A stretch of DNA of 64,000 nt from UBA1876 sp964515395 (lineage in GTDB: Bacteria > Synergistota > Synergistia > Synergistales > Thermovirgaceae): the NCBI GenBank assembly GCA_964515395.1, contig CAZERC010000004.1:6356-70355 (forward strand). The letters run 5' to 3'. Below the pieces are notes generated by a model. That model worked only from the letters and a program-made list of their open reading frames with translations. It was not told where the DNA came from and ran no database searches. Shown in pieces: positions 7,777 through 17,496 of this stretch; within the stretch, counting starts at the first letter, position 1; each line of letters opens with the position of its first letter. The position numbers and the translations under genes were made by a program.

Positions 7777-9878
7777 GTATCATTTCTCCTTATGACAACA
7801 GCATCGACGGCTTTGACCCCTTCTCCCTGTTCGAAGACAAAGATGGGGTTCACGTCGAGCTCCTGGAGGTTTTCCTCATTGCAGGCCAGGGCGGAAATCC
7901 TGACAATAGTTTCAGCCAGGGACTCGATATCGAGTCTGGATCGCCCTCTCGCACCTGTCAAAAGGGGATACCCTTTCAAGTCCGCAAGCATGGCCAGTGC
8001 GGTCTTTCGGTCGACAGGGGCATGTCTGAGCGCCAGATCCTGAAGGATTTCCACGTAAATCCCCCCAAGGCCCGCCACCACAACGGGCCCGAACAAAGGG
8101 TCCCGTTTGACGCCGATCATACATTCTGCGCCATCGGAAACCATTTCCTGGATGAGCACGCCCTGGATGTTCGCATCCGGAACGGCCTTGTGGGCCCGTT
8201 CGAGAAGTCTCCCGTAAGCGTTTCTGAGTTCCTCTTCGGATTTGAGGTTCAGGGAGACGATCCCTGCCTCCGTTTTGTGGATGATGTCGGGGGACATAAC
8301 CTTCAGGGCGACGGGGTAACCGATTTCTTCCGCCGCTCCCAGAGCTTCTGCAAGGGATGTGCACAGCCTTTCAGATGTAACGGAGATACCGTATTCAGCC
8401 AAAAGCCTTTTTGCATCATATTCCGTGGGTGTTTCCGGCAGGAAGTCAAGAAAAGGCTCTTTTTCCCCGCGATCGGGAAGACATTCTTCGTCGCCGGCGG
8501 ACATCTCCCCTTCTACAAGTCGTGATAGAGCCCTGGCGCATCGTCTGGGGCTCTGGAAAAGGGCTATTCCTGCATCCCGAAGTCGTGAGAGCAAAGCCCC
8601 ACCGTGTTCCGTGTCGATGAGCCAGCATACAGCCAGCGGTTTCGCCGCCGCGGCCGAGAGCCTGATGAGGTCCTTCGCGAGTTTTTCTCCCGAAGCACCG
8701 GTTATCATCGAGAGCACCACTACGGTCATGTCCGTTTCCGGGGATTCGAGAACGGTCCTGACGCATTCGGAAAAACCTTCGGGTTCATTTATGACCTGAG
8801 CCGTTAAATCCACGGGGTTTCTCGAAGAACCGAAGGAAGGGATGAACCTCTCGATTTTCCGCCTCACCCCTGCAGAGAGTTCGGGAACCTCGAGTCCGTA
8901 TTCCCACGCCCTGTCCGCCATGATGATTCCCGCACCGCCAGAGGTCGTGAGAACTCCGAGCCTTTTCCCCCTTGCACGGGGCAGCACGCCGAAAACCTTC
9001 CCGAGATCGACGATATCTTCCACATCGTCGATCTCAATGGCGCCATACTGCCTGAGTACCGTTTCCCAGACGGTCTTGTCGCCGGCTACGGCGGCGGTGT
9101 GGCTTTTCGCTGCCTCCTGTCCGGTTGGGCTGCCTCCAACTTTGAGCACAGCAACAGGGATGCCTTTTGCCTTCGCCTTTTTGAGAAGCCCGATCAAACG
9201 GCTCCCCTTCTTTATCCCTTCAAGATACAAAACCAGCAGTCTCACCTGCGGATCATCAAGGAAAGCCTCTCCGAAGTCCACCACATCGAGGTCGGACTGG
9301 TTCCCCGTGGTCACCACGTACCGGAATCCCACTCCCCGCTCCGCGGCCATGGCAAATGAAGCGAACCCAAAGGCTCCGCTTTGCGAAACGTAGGCGACAT
9401 GACCTTCCGGCCGTTTTCCGGTATCGAGGGATGCTGAAAAACTCAGGGGGATACCGGCAACAAAGTTGACGAGGCCCTGACAGTTCGGGCCAAGGACTCT
9501 GGTGGGGCCTCTCCGAACGGCCGTCATGAGCTTGTCCTGTCCCTCGAAATCTTCGCTCTCGGCAAAACCGGAAGAAAAGATAACGGCAAAAGGCACACCA
9601 AGGGCGTTGCATTGCTCGACGATCTCGGGGACGATGCCTGCTCTGACCCCGATCAGAACGACGTCGGGGACTTCCGGCAGACTGGTCAGATCCCGATAAC
9701 ATGCCAGGCCGCCGATCTCGTCATATTTCGGATTCACCGGATATAACCTGCCTTTGAAGCCGAAGCGTCGAAGCAGTTTCAAAGGTCTTCCGGAAATGCT
9801 TTCAAGATTTTGTGAAGCACCGACTATGGCAACGGATTCAGGTCTCAACAGTTTCGCAAGATCCGAGAAAACGGTCAT
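7773..9878 (-). CDS. NDP-forming acyl-CoA synthetase, fused alpha-beta subunits
   Basis: 701 residues. Order of domains: CoA-binding Rossmann domain (VAIVGASQN near residue 17), two succinyl-CoA-ligase-like domains (to about 450), then an ATP-grasp beta part (about 480-700, with YPVALKVMSPDIIHKTE). This is the acetyl/acyl-CoA synthetase (ADP-forming) layout in which both subunits are fused. It conserves acyl-CoA energy as ATP and is typical of peptide and amino-acid fermenters. The exact acyl group cannot be read from sequence. It is 18 nt downstream of the FAH-family gene. Confidence 0.9.
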   Translation of the reverse strand: MTVFSDLAKLLRPESVAIVGASQNLESISGRPLKLLRRFGFKGRLYPVNPKYDEIGGLACYRDLTSLPEVPDVVLIGVRAGIVPEIVEQCNALGVPFAVIFSSGFAESEDFEGQDKLMTAVRRGPTRVLGPNCQGLVNFVAGIPLSFSASLDTGKRPEGHVAYVSQSGAFGFASFAMAAERGVGFRYVVTTGNQSDLDVVDFGEAFLDDPQVRLLVLYLEGIKKGSRLIGLLKKAKAKGIPVAVLKVGGSPTGQEAAKSHTAAVAGDKTVWETVLRQYGAIEIDDVEDIVDLGKVFGVLPRARGKRLGVLTTSGGAGIIMADRAWEYGLEVPELSAGVRRKIERFIPSFGSSRNPVDLTAQVINEPEGFSECVRTVLESPETDMTVVVLSMITGASGEKLAKDLIRLSAAAAKPLAVCWLIDTEHGGALLSRLRDAGIALFQSPRRCARALSRLVEGEMSAGDEECLPDRGEKEPFLDFLPETPTEYDAKRLLAEYGISVTSERLCTSLAEALGAAEEIGYPVALKVMSPDIIHKTEAGIVSLNLKSEEELRNAYGRLLERAHKAVPDANIQGVLIQEMVSDGAECMIGVKRDPLFGPVVVAGLGGIYVEILQDLALRHAPVDRKTALAMLADLKGYPLLTGARGRSRLDIESLAETIVRISALACNEENLQELDVNPIFVFEQGEGVKAVDAVVIRRNDT

Positions 9879-9896
9879 GGCGCCTTTTCCTCCTTC

Positions 9897-10673
9897 TCAC
9901 TCCCGTTTGGGGCCTATCGTTACGGCAAGGTTCCGCCCGATGCCTTCCACCTCGACTTCGACCTCGTCACCTGGAAATACCGGGCCAACACCGGAGGGAG
10001 TTCCAGTCAGGACCACATCTCCCGGTTCGAGGGTCATGAAAGTAAGAATGTGGCTCAGAATCGCCTCAACCGGGAAGAGCAGGTCGTCAGTCCGCCCGTC
10101 CTGTCTGGTTTCCCCGTTTACCTTCGTTCTCACGGCCACGTTTCCCGCATCGAGATCAGTTTCTATCCAGGGTCCAAGGGGGCAAAAGAGATCAGCGGAC
10201 TTCGCAATGGTCCACTGGAGATCATTCCGCTGCCTGTCCCTGGCGGTCATGTCAAGGCCTGCCGTGTAGCCGAGCACACCCTCCGCTGGATTCTCGAAAC
10301 CCGGCGTCATTCGCTTCCCAATGACAACGGCAAGTTCTCCCTCATAATCGAATTCCTCTGTAAAGGAAGGATAGGGAATGATACTGTCCGGGTCGGCCAA
10401 AGAATTTGGTCCTTTGAGGAAAAGCCCCGGTTCCGCCGGCAGTGATCCCTTGTCGTACCCGGATTCTTCTATGTGTTTCAGGTAGTTCAGACCGACACAG
10501 ACAATTTTCGTCGGGAACGCCGGCGCAAGAAGCCTGGCATCTTCCAGGGCGACAACATCACCGGTTGCCATACCTTCAGGACTTTCCTCAGGGTAAAGAA
10601 CTCCGTCCTTGATGGTCGCCCATCGGGCAATCCTTCTTTCGTCGGATTTCAAAACGTATCGTGCTATTTTCAT
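9897..10673 (-). CDS. Fumarylacetoacetate hydrolase (FAH) family protein
   Basis: 258 residues. A short N-terminal domain is followed by the FAH catalytic fold with GLNYLKHIEE (about 77), the metal ligand region EFDYEGELAVVIGK and the LTGTPSGVGP motif. Family members hydrolyse or decarboxylate 2-oxo or acylpyruvate-type acids with Mg2+ or Mn2+. It lies between an Fe-alcohol dehydrogenase and an acyl-CoA synthetase on one strand with short gaps, which suggests a shared catabolic route. The substrate is unknown. Confidence 0.88.
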   Translation of the reverse strand: MKIARYVLKSDERRIARWATIKDGVLYPEESPEGMATGDVVALEDARLLAPAFPTKIVCVGLNYLKHIEESGYDKGSLPAEPGLFLKGPNSLADPDSIIPYPSFTEEFDYEGELAVVIGKRMTPGFENPAEGVLGYTAGLDMTARDRQRNDLQWTIAKSADLFCPLGPWIETDLDAGNVAVRTKVNGETRQDGRTDDLLFPVEAILSHILTFMTLEPGDVVLTGTPSGVGPVFPGDEVEVEVEGIGRNLAVTIGPKRE

Positions 10674-10697
10674 CGGTTTTCACCCTTTCACTCCGTT

Positions 10698-11870
10698 TTA
10701 CCAGGCATTCAGGTAGATGCCCTCTATGTCGTCAATGGTAAATGTCTTTGGATTGTTGCCAAGCAGCCGCTTTTCTCCAGAAGCGGCGAGGGCCATTCTC
10801 CGTATTGCACTGCGGGGTATTCCAATGTCCCTTAATCTGGATGGGATTCCGGCTTCTCTGGCAAAGTCCGACATCAAGACCAGGGCGTCTTCAGCCCTCT
10901 CGCGGACGTCTCCCTGAAGTCTTCTTTGCTCTGAAGCTTCCCTCATGGTATCGGAAAGCTTTGCAAACAGGTCTTCGTTGCCTTCCAGATTCGCCGTCAT
11001 GACGGAACGGAGCATGGCGGCATTCGCCGTCCCGTGAGGGATGTGGAATTCGCCTCCCAGGGGATAGGCAAGAGCATGAACTGCGGCTGTCCCGGCCATG
11101 GCAAAGGCCATTCCGGCAAGAAGGCTGCCAAGGGACATATTGTAGCGGGCCTTTCTGTCGTGACCGTCACGTAATGCAAATTGCAGGGAACCGAATATTT
11201 TACGAACCGCAGAAAGTGACAACTCCCTGCTGAAGGGGTTGGCATTGACTGACAGAAAAGATTCGACAGCATGGATGAAGGCATCCACCCCGGTGTTCGC
11301 AGTCACTTCAACAGGAAGATTCAAGGTTAGCGAAGGGTCAACCAAGGCAGCGTCGGGTATCAGGTAAGGGCTTACGACGCCCTTTTTCACCTGCTCCTCC
11401 GGGAAAGTGAATATGGCGACTGGAGACACCTCGGAGCCACTTCCCGAGGTGGTTGGCATCATGACCGTGGGAAGGCCTTTTTCGGGCACACGGTCCCTTC
11501 CGACCAGCGACATGACGTCCATACCTCCTTTTGCAAGGACGGCGACGACCTTGGTGAAATCCATGGTGCTGCCGCCGCCAAGCCCGACAAGCACATCCAC
11601 ACCTGCTTCCCTTATCTCTGCTGCTGCACTTTCAAGGAGATCCACAGGAGGCTCAGGCGGGATGCCGTCGAAAACGACGGGGGTGTATCCTTTCTTTTCA
11701 AGGATATCGATCATTGTTTCTCGTATGGACGTCTTCGACAGCGTCCGGCCCATCATGATTCCCGGTTTTCTCACCTCGAGAAAAGATAAAACATCGACAA
11801 TACATCTGGATGAATCTTCTCCAAATATCACTCGTCCCGGCGTCGAGAACGTAAAAAGCGGGTCACTCAT
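10698..11870 (-). CDS. Iron-containing alcohol dehydrogenase
   Basis: 390 residues of the group III metal-dependent alcohol dehydrogenase family. The nucleotide-binding GGGSTMDFTK segment is near residue 99. The metal-site helix ANTGVDAFIHAVE (about 195) and the AHALAYPLGGEFHIPHGTANA segment (about 265) carry the expected Asp and His ligands. It probably interconverts an alcohol and aldehyde with NAD(P)H. RBS AGGAAGGGG lies just before the ATG at 11870. First gene of the run toward plsY. Confidence 0.93.
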   Translation of the reverse strand: MSDPLFTFSTPGRVIFGEDSSRCIVDVLSFLEVRKPGIMMGRTLSKTSIRETMIDILEKKGYTPVVFDGIPPEPPVDLLESAAAEIREAGVDVLVGLGGGSTMDFTKVVAVLAKGGMDVMSLVGRDRVPEKGLPTVMMPTTSGSGSEVSPVAIFTFPEEQVKKGVVSPYLIPDAALVDPSLTLNLPVEVTANTGVDAFIHAVESFLSVNANPFSRELSLSAVRKIFGSLQFALRDGHDRKARYNMSLGSLLAGMAFAMAGTAAVHALAYPLGGEFHIPHGTANAAMLRSVMTANLEGNEDLFAKLSDTMREASEQRRLQGDVRERAEDALVLMSDFAREAGIPSRLRDIGIPRSAIRRMALAASGEKRLLGNNPKTFTIDDIEGIYLNAW

Positions 11871-12109
11871 AAAAATCCCCTTCCTGACAGCATTTTCGGC
11901 AAGTGTCGACCTGCAGGCATCGTCATTCGACGTTAGTATTTGTCCCGAACGACTTCAGCATAACCGAAAGAAGCTCCAGGGCAAATGCCCGCGGGAAGAC
12001 AAGACGTTTTTTCGAAACACACGTCATGGAGATACCACGTTTCCGTTTTGCCTGAAAAAGAGAAATCATGTAAAATACTCCCAGATTACAGAAAAGGGAG
12101 GTCCGATTC

Positions 12110-12505
12110 ATGGGAAAGATTGCAGAACTGTACCAGAGCGCGGACTGGAAATCTGAAAAACACGTTCCCGTTATCGAATGTCCCGAGACCGTCTCCGCCG
12201 GGGAAACATTCCATGTCAAAGTCTCTCTCGGGAAAGAGATCGCCCACCCCAATACGACAGAACATCACATCAGATGGATACAGCTTTTCTTCAAGCCTGA
12301 AGGCGAAAAATTCGCCGTTCAGATCGGGAACTTCGAATTCACCGCCCATGGGGAATCGGTGGAAGGCGCAAATGAAGGGGCTGTGCACACGCATCACTCC
12401 GTAACGGCGGAAATGTCTACGAAAAAACCGGGGACCCTCTACGCCACCGCTTGCTGCAATATTCACGGCTTCTGGGAAAATTCCAGGGAGATCAAAATCT
12501 CCTGA
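12110..12505 (+). CDS. Superoxide reductase, neelaredoxin type
   Basis: 131 residues matching the class II (single iron centre) superoxide reductases. The expected Fe(His4Cys) ligands are visible: His18 in EKHVP, the His residues in HPN and TEHHIRW, and Cys plus His in CCNIHGFW near the C-terminus. The conserved Glu16-Lys17 pair is present. There is no N-terminal desulforedoxin domain. It reduces superoxide to peroxide without making oxygen, as anaerobes do. Start by AAGGGAGGT 6 nt upstream. Confidence 0.93.
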   Translation: MGKIAELYQSADWKSEKHVPVIECPETVSAGETFHVKVSLGKEIAHPNTTEHHIRWIQLFFKPEGEKFAVQIGNFEFTAHGESVEGANEGAVHTHHSVTAEMSTKKPGTLYATACCNIHGFWENSREIKIS

Positions 12506-12534
12506 AATAATCGATAGCAGCCCACGCAAAAGAG

Positions 12535-12566
12535 GACGGGGCGATCCCTTAAAGGATCGCCCCGTC
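12535..12566. terminator. Bidirectional terminator
   Basis: Perfect 13-bp stem (GACGGGGCGATCC, 12535-12547 with 12554-12566) and a 6-nt loop, between the converging superoxide reductase and aminotransferase genes. T residues follow on the plus side. Confidence 0.85.
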
Positions 12567-12593
12567 TTTCACATCCCTCGCACTTCCGGCGGG

Positions 12594-13802
12594 TCAATCT
12601 TTCATCTTTTGTATCGCCCGTGAAAGGCGCCTGGCCGCTTCGTCCAGTTCGTCCGCTCCGGCGAAGGTAAAACAGGCCCGCACGTTCTCGGCACCGCCAC
12701 CGTTTGGGAAAAAGGCATCCCCCACAACAAAGGCCACCCCTTCGTCGATGGCCTTGTCGAAAAGCGCCCTCGAGTCCATTCCAGGCAGCGTCAGCCAGTA
12801 GAAAAATCCTCCTTGGGGAGTCTCATACGAAGCGTCTTGTGGCAAATGTTTCCTGAAAGCCGCCTCCATGGCATCACGTTTTTTCCTGTAGTGGTCTATG
12901 ATTTTCGGAAGGAACTCGTCCATGTGCCCACGGCGGCAATACTCGTACACCAGTGCCTGCGAAACCGTGCTCGTACAGAGGTCACTCCCCTGTTTCACCA
13001 TGATCATCTTTCTGATAACCTCCTCGGGACCGACAACCCAGGCAACACGTGTACCCGGCGCCAGGATCTTCGAGAAGGAGCAGGCGTATAAAACAATTCC
13101 CTCGGCATCCATGGAAAACAGCGTCGGCTCATGCTCTCCATCGAACCTGAGGTGACCATAAGGGTCATCTTCGAGAATGGGTATTCCATGGCGCGACGCC
13201 ACTTCAAGGAGTTCTTTTCTTCGTGCGGCCGTCAGGGTGGACCCCGAAGGGTTCTGGAAATTGACGATGGAATATATCAGTTTCACTTCTTTTCCCCCGG
13301 CACGGGCACGTTCGAGTTTTTCCTCCAGAAGGTCAACCCTCATGCCGTCCTTGTCACAGGGTACGGTAATGAAGGAGGCCCGGCGATTCCGCAAGACATG
13401 GGTCGCTCCAGGGTAGGTGGGTTCCTCAACGATCACCGCATCACCCGGATTCAGAAGCACTGCCGCGAGCAGGTCCATGACCTGTTGGGATCCAGTGGTT
13501 ACCAGCAACTCGTCGGAGCTCACCTTCCGCCCCATCCGTGGAGCCATCCATTCGGAGATGAACTCTTTCAGGGGTTCATATCCTCCTGTCGTCCCGTACT
13601 GGAGAACATCCCTGCCACGTTCGCCTATGATGGCCGAAGCTTCCTGGAATTCCTCGACAGGAAAAATCCTTGGATCGGGATTCCCGCCGGCGAGAGATAT
13701 CATGCCCGGCTTTTTCGTATATTTCATGAGCTCTCTTATGGGGGAAGGCTTGAGTGCCTTCGCCACGTCGGAATATAGTTTTTCCCATACCTGCAGGCCC
13801 AT
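12594..13802 (-). CDS. PLP-dependent class I aminotransferase (LysN/2-aminoadipate type)
   Basis: 402 residues of the fold-type I aminotransferases. SLAGGNPDPRIFP near residue 35, the TTGSQQVMDL segment, YPGATHVLRN and the PLP lysine in CSFSKILAPGTRVAW (about 240) are visible, plus the C-terminal RACFTFAG arginine. The sequence style is that of the 2-aminoadipate/aromatic-type group with broad specificity. The exact amino acid is unknown. It stands as a single-gene unit, with AAGGAG 9 nt before the ATG. Confidence 0.9.
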   Translation of the reverse strand: MGLQVWEKLYSDVAKALKPSPIRELMKYTKKPGMISLAGGNPDPRIFPVEEFQEASAIIGERGRDVLQYGTTGGYEPLKEFISEWMAPRMGRKVSSDELLVTTGSQQVMDLLAAVLLNPGDAVIVEEPTYPGATHVLRNRRASFITVPCDKDGMRVDLLEEKLERARAGGKEVKLIYSIVNFQNPSGSTLTAARRKELLEVASRHGIPILEDDPYGHLRFDGEHEPTLFSMDAEGIVLYACSFSKILAPGTRVAWVVGPEEVIRKMIMVKQGSDLCTSTVSQALVYEYCRRGHMDEFLPKIIDHYRKKRDAMEAAFRKHLPQDASYETPQGGFFYWLTLPGMDSRALFDKAIDEGVAFVVGDAFFPNGGGAENVRACFTFAGADELDEAARRLSRAIQKMKD

Positions 13803-13907
13803 GTTCCATCACTCCTTTCCGGTAGTTATAGTCCTCGACTCAAGCCATGCCGTATGCGGCACGTACCGGTTTCCAGTTTAGTTCACTTTTGCACAAGTGT
13901 GAAGTCG

Positions 13908-14468
13908 TCAGGGTCGAATGACCACGACAGTTCCTGGAGCCGTTTCCTCAACAATCTGGAGAAGTTCCTCGTTTTTCATCCGGATGCAGCCTTCACTCGC
14001 ACGTGTGCCTATAGATCCGGGATCATGAGTCCCGTGAATTCCTATCCCTTTCCAGCCCGTCTCGAGACGGATAAACCATGGACCATAGGCTCCGGCGACG
14101 GGTCCCTCGCCGTCTCCAAAGTCATGGACCCAATGTTTCGAGTCATGGATACTGACAACCCTGAACACCCCTTCCGGTGTCCTCATGTCCCCGACACGCT
14201 GCTTGTCGCCTGGATTTTTCCCAAGGGCCACGCCGAAACGGGCAAGTTCACGGCTCCCCGAGTACAGGACCAGGGTGAAACGGGATTTCTCGATGAGGAT
14301 CCACCGGGAATCAGCCAGATTCCACGTGTCGACGAAATCCTCCAGGAGGAAGGGTTGCGGGATTTCGGCCGGGATCCTGCGGGCTGCCGGGACCGCTGCG
14401 GGGGCCAAAATGCCCGTAAGGACGAAGAAACAGACCAGCGCACCGAGAAAAAACCCTTTTCCCTTCAT
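13908..14468 (-). CDS. Exported L,D-transpeptidase (YkuD domain)
   Basis: 186 residues. The frame is open upstream to 14705, but the ATG at 14468 has GGAGG 7 nt upstream and begins a clear signal peptide (MKGKGFFLGALVCFF). The YkuD catalytic motif is present at the C-terminus as GIGIHGTH followed by ASEGCIRM, with the nucleophile Cys and the conserved His. Such enzymes cross-link peptidoglycan or anchor proteins to it. Its start overlaps the stop of the upstream membrane-protein gene by 4 nt. Confidence 0.9.
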   Translation of the reverse strand: MKGKGFFLGALVCFFVLTGILAPAAVPAARRIPAEIPQPFLLEDFVDTWNLADSRWILIEKSRFTLVLYSGSRELARFGVALGKNPGDKQRVGDMRTPEGVFRVVSIHDSKHWVHDFGDGEGPVAGAYGPWFIRLETGWKGIGIHGTHDPGSIGTRASEGCIRMKNEELLQIVEETAPGTVVVIRP

Positions 14469-14785
14469 CGTATGCCTCCATTCATCTGGCCCTGGACAGA
14501 CTGGATGATGTCGGCGATAAGACCGCCGATGACCGGAAGCTGCAGCGAAAGCAGGGGCTTGAGCACCCCCACGATTATGTACCCGACAATGACGGTCAGA
14601 ATCGTCAAACCGATGGCGAACCCGAGCCCCCTGGCAACTCCCACGAGGAAATTGCGCCAAAAAAGTCTCCAGGGACTGCTCATCATTTCCACAAACTCGT
14701 AGCAACGATGATCTTCCAGAATGTCGGATATGCTTTTTCCCAGCGAAGTTTCGCTTCGTTCGGGTGCATCCGGTTTCTCGGACAT
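14465..14785 (-). CDS. Small membrane protein, DUF5665-like
   Basis: 106 residues from the ATG at 14785, chosen because GGAGGAGGGAAAGGG stands directly before it. It has a charged N-terminal half and then two hydrophobic segments (about 55-75 and 80-98). The WRLFWRNFLVGVARGLGFAIG region resembles DUF5665 proteins. No catalytic motif. It is translationally coupled to the L,D-transpeptidase, which suggests an envelope role, but that is inference. Confidence 0.7.
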   Translation of the reverse strand: MSEKPDAPERSETSLGKSISDILEDHRCYEFVEMMSSPWRLFWRNFLVGVARGLGFAIGLTILTVIVGYIIVGVLKPLLSLQLPVIGGLIADIIQSVQGQMNGGIR

Positions 14786-15001
14786 CCCTTTCCCTCCTCC
14801 AGGCGTTTCAGCACCAAGGCAGTCATTACAAGACAAAAACGGCATCAGGTCTTCCGTTGAAATAAGAAAGTTTCATGAAAAGGCCTTTGCGGCAGGGTAC
14901 GAACTCCTTGTACCTACAACCAAAAGAAAAAATGCCTATTGAAAAAGGATACCAAATAATACAATCTCATGCCGAGGACCCGCAACCTGCCAGGAACCTG
15001 C

Positions 15002-16333
15002 ATGTATACTGAAACACTGAAAAGGATATGCGGAAAACCTTTGAAGGGACTGCGCCGGAGTATGAAATTTTTCGTTTCATCGTCGGGACATCACCGGTCC
15101 GTCAACGCCTGGTGCCTCTATGACGTGGGGAATTCGGCTTTCGCGACAACCATCATCGCGGCGGTCTTTCCTGTCTATTTCAACATCGTCGCAGTCACAC
15201 TGAAAGAAGGTCAATCCTCAGCCTTTTTGGGATATGCCTCGTCAGGAGCCATGCTTTTGTCGGCCTCCCTTGCCCCGATTTTGGGAAGCATTTCCGATGT
15301 TTCCGGAACGAGAAAACCTTTCCTTGCCTTTTTTACCGCCCTGGGAATCCTGTCGACGGGGCTTCTGTTCACTGTCGATCACGGAAACTGGCTCAAAGGG
15401 CTCTTTTTTTATGCTGCTGGGAGTGTCGGTTTTTCGTCCTCCATGATCTTCTACGACTCTCTCCTGCCCCAGTTGGCCGAGAAGGAAAACAATATCGACG
15501 AAATATCAACCCGTGGATTTGCCTTTGGCTACATCGGAGGCGGCACGCTCCTGGCGATAAATGTCCTGGGCATCATCCTGCTGCCGGGAACCCTGGGATT
15601 CCGCCTGGCCTTTCTGTCCGTTGCCTTGTGGTGGCTGCTTTTTTCGATACCAGTATTCAGGTATGTTCCCGAACCTCCCGTCACAGGTCCCGGCGGCGAA
15701 GAAACAGCACATGCCATCAGACATGGCGCCAAACGCATCGTGAGAACTTTCAGGAATATCAGGCAACACCGGGAGCTTTTCCTCTTTCTCCTCGCCTTCT
15801 GGTTGTACAATGACGGTGTCGGAACCATCATGAAACTTGCTGCAATCTATGCGGCGGGACTGTTGTTCAGCCCGCTTTCTATAATCGGGGCGCTCCTTTT
15901 GACCCAGTTTGTGGCAGCGCCCTTTGCGATTCTTTACGGCAAACTTGCCCGTAAAACCGGTGGAAAGACGGCTATCAGCATAGGTCTGATCTGGTATTGC
16001 CTGATTACCGTAACCGCCATGTTCATGTCCGCATCCTGGCATTTCTGGATCCTGGCTGTAGCTGTCGGGATGGTTCAGGGCGGCGTCCAGGCTATCAGCA
16101 GAAGCACCTTCGGCGGAATGATCCCAAAGGGGAAAAGTGCCGAATTTTTCGGCTTCTATGATATGTCAGGCAAATTTTCCGGAGTGGCGGGACCTTTACT
16201 TTTCGGGCTTATCACCCAGTACACGGGATCCCCGTTAATTGGTATCGGCGTCCTTTTACTTTTCTTCATTGGAGGATTCCTGCTTCTTGCGAAAGTGGAT
16301 ATCGAAAAAGGTCGTGCCGCCGCGCTACAATGA
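15002..16333 (+). CDS. MFS transporter, UMF1 type
   Basis: Multi-spanning carrier of about 443 residues with 12 predicted helices. The family hallmark NAWCLYDVGNSAFAT opens the first helix, and GFAFGYIGGG and GGVQAISRSTFGGMIP loops are present. UMF1/Atg22-like carriers are poorly characterised. The start is uncertain: ATG 15002 has AGGA 6 nt upstream, while ATG 15062 (MKFFVSS) would leave a shorter tail, nearer to the family norm. Confidence 0.85.
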   Translation: MYTETLKRICGKPLKGLRRSMKFFVSSSGHHRSVNAWCLYDVGNSAFATTIIAAVFPVYFNIVAVTLKEGQSSAFLGYASSGAMLLSASLAPILGSISDVSGTRKPFLAFFTALGILSTGLLFTVDHGNWLKGLFFYAAGSVGFSSSMIFYDSLLPQLAEKENNIDEISTRGFAFGYIGGGTLLAINVLGIILLPGTLGFRLAFLSVALWWLLFSIPVFRYVPEPPVTGPGGEETAHAIRHGAKRIVRTFRNIRQHRELFLFLLAFWLYNDGVGTIMKLAAIYAAGLLFSPLSIIGALLLTQFVAAPFAILYGKLARKTGGKTAISIGLIWYCLITVTAMFMSASWHFWILAVAVGMVQGGVQAISRSTFGGMIPKGKSAEFFGFYDMSGKFSGVAGPLLFGLITQYTGSPLIGIGVLLLFFIGGFLLLAKVDIEKGRAAALQ

Positions 16334-16361
16334 ACACGAAAAAAGGAGGCAGGAATACGTT

Positions 16362-17072
16362 ATGGAGATAGGAATTCACGAAGCGGTTTTCGAATTGTTC
16401 CCTGACTTCACCCGTGGAGTCGTCATAGCGAAAGGTCTCGACAATTCCGGCAAAAACCCAAAACTCGAAGAGGAACTCCGCGTTCTCGAGGAGGCAATAA
16501 GAACGGATGAATCACTTGAAAAATTCAAGGAACACCCGAGACTTGCCCCCTGGATGGAGGCTTTCCGTGCATTCGGAGTCAACCCCAATGCATGTCCGCC
16601 ATCGATAATCAATCTCGTCAAGCGGATCCGAAAGGGAACCACCATTCCCTATATCAACACCGTGGTCTCCCTGATAAACAGGACGAGCCTGAAACACCTC
16701 GTTCCCTGCGGAGGCGACGACCTGGAAGCCGTTTCAGGCAATCTCAGGCTCTCACCTGCCGCGGGCGGTGAGACATACAGGCCCCTGGGAAAGCCCGAAG
16801 CCGTTGAAAATCCAAAACCGGGAGAAATTATTTACCAGGACGAATCCAGCAGAAACGTCCTGTGCCGGGCCTGGTGCTGGCGAAACAGCGATACCACGAA
16901 AATCACGGAGTCAACAATGAAAGTCGCCTTGAACGTGGACGGCCTGCCTCCCGTAACGTCCGCCGAAATTCGTCACCTTGCGGCAGAACTGGCGGAGGTT
17001 GTCGAAGAATACTGCAGCGCCACAACCAAAGTCCACATTCTTGATGCAGCAAATCCCTCGTTTTCACTCTGA
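16362..17072 (+). CDS. B3/4 (tRNA-synthetase editing-like) domain protein, copy 1
   Basis: 236 residues from the ATG at 16362, preceded by AAAAGGAGG. It is a stand-alone version of the B3/4 domain otherwise found in the beta subunit of phenylalanyl-tRNA synthetase, where it edits mischarged tRNA. The pattern seen includes EAFRAFGVNPNACPPSI, LVPCGGDDLEAV and the C-terminal FIVDA-like segment KVHILDAA. A role in removing wrong amino acids is plausible but unproven. A second, more diverged copy lies at 62631-63350. Confidence 0.82.
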   Translation: MEIGIHEAVFELFPDFTRGVVIAKGLDNSGKNPKLEEELRVLEEAIRTDESLEKFKEHPRLAPWMEAFRAFGVNPNACPPSIINLVKRIRKGTTIPYINTVVSLINRTSLKHLVPCGGDDLEAVSGNLRLSPAAGGETYRPLGKPEAVENPKPGEIIYQDESSRNVLCRAWCWRNSDTTKITESTMKVALNVDGLPPVTSAEIRHLAAELAEVVEEYCSATTKVHILDAANPSFSL

Positions 17073-17165
17073 AGAAAAATTTTGAGGTTTCACTTTTGTG
17101 CCGCCCGAGAAGTGGTAGCGGTCAAGATCGAATGGCGCGCGACAGACGGAAAGGAGTGCCAAACA

Positions 17166-17417
17166 ATGGAATCGTTGTTCCAGCCGGTTTTGGGTGGAAT
17201 CTTTATGGGAATGGGCGCAGGGTTTCTCGCCTATGCCTATGGGGACAAGATCTGGGGACGCCGTGACAGGAAAGGGAAGGGCAAAACAGCTGCGCCGAAA
17301 GGATTTTACGATCCAGGGAGGGCTGGTCCAACCCGCAGGCAGATACGCCTCAAAAGGGCCGTCATTGCTGGTATTGGCGTGGGCGCGATGTTCTTTTTCT
17401 ATTTCGCCAACAGATAA
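17166..17417 (+). CDS. Hypothetical small membrane protein
   Basis: 83 residues from the ATG at 17166 (AAAGGAG 9 nt upstream). Two hydrophobic segments flank a basic, Gly/Lys/Arg-rich middle: GGIFMGMGAGFLAYAYG near the start and AVIAGIGVGAMFFFYF at the end. No recognised domain. It sits between the B3/4 gene and pepF on the same strand. Confidence 0.6.
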   Translation: MESLFQPVLGGIFMGMGAGFLAYAYGDKIWGRRDRKGKGKTAAPKGFYDPGRAGPTRRQIRLKRAVIAGIGVGAMFFFYFANR

Positions 17418-17496
17418 GGAATGGAAGACCCGTTCCCTTCCTTTTCCCCGGAGGCGGGACACCACGGCCAGAGAAGGACAGAAAGGATGTTGATTT

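Noticed and set aside
11863..12069. Minus-strand 48-codon ORF ending in TGA, followed by a Cys-rich in-frame stretch (possible third selenoprotein)
   Set aside because: No convincing SECIS hairpin after the TGA, weak RBS, no recognisable family, and the extension runs into the start of the alcohol dehydrogenase gene.
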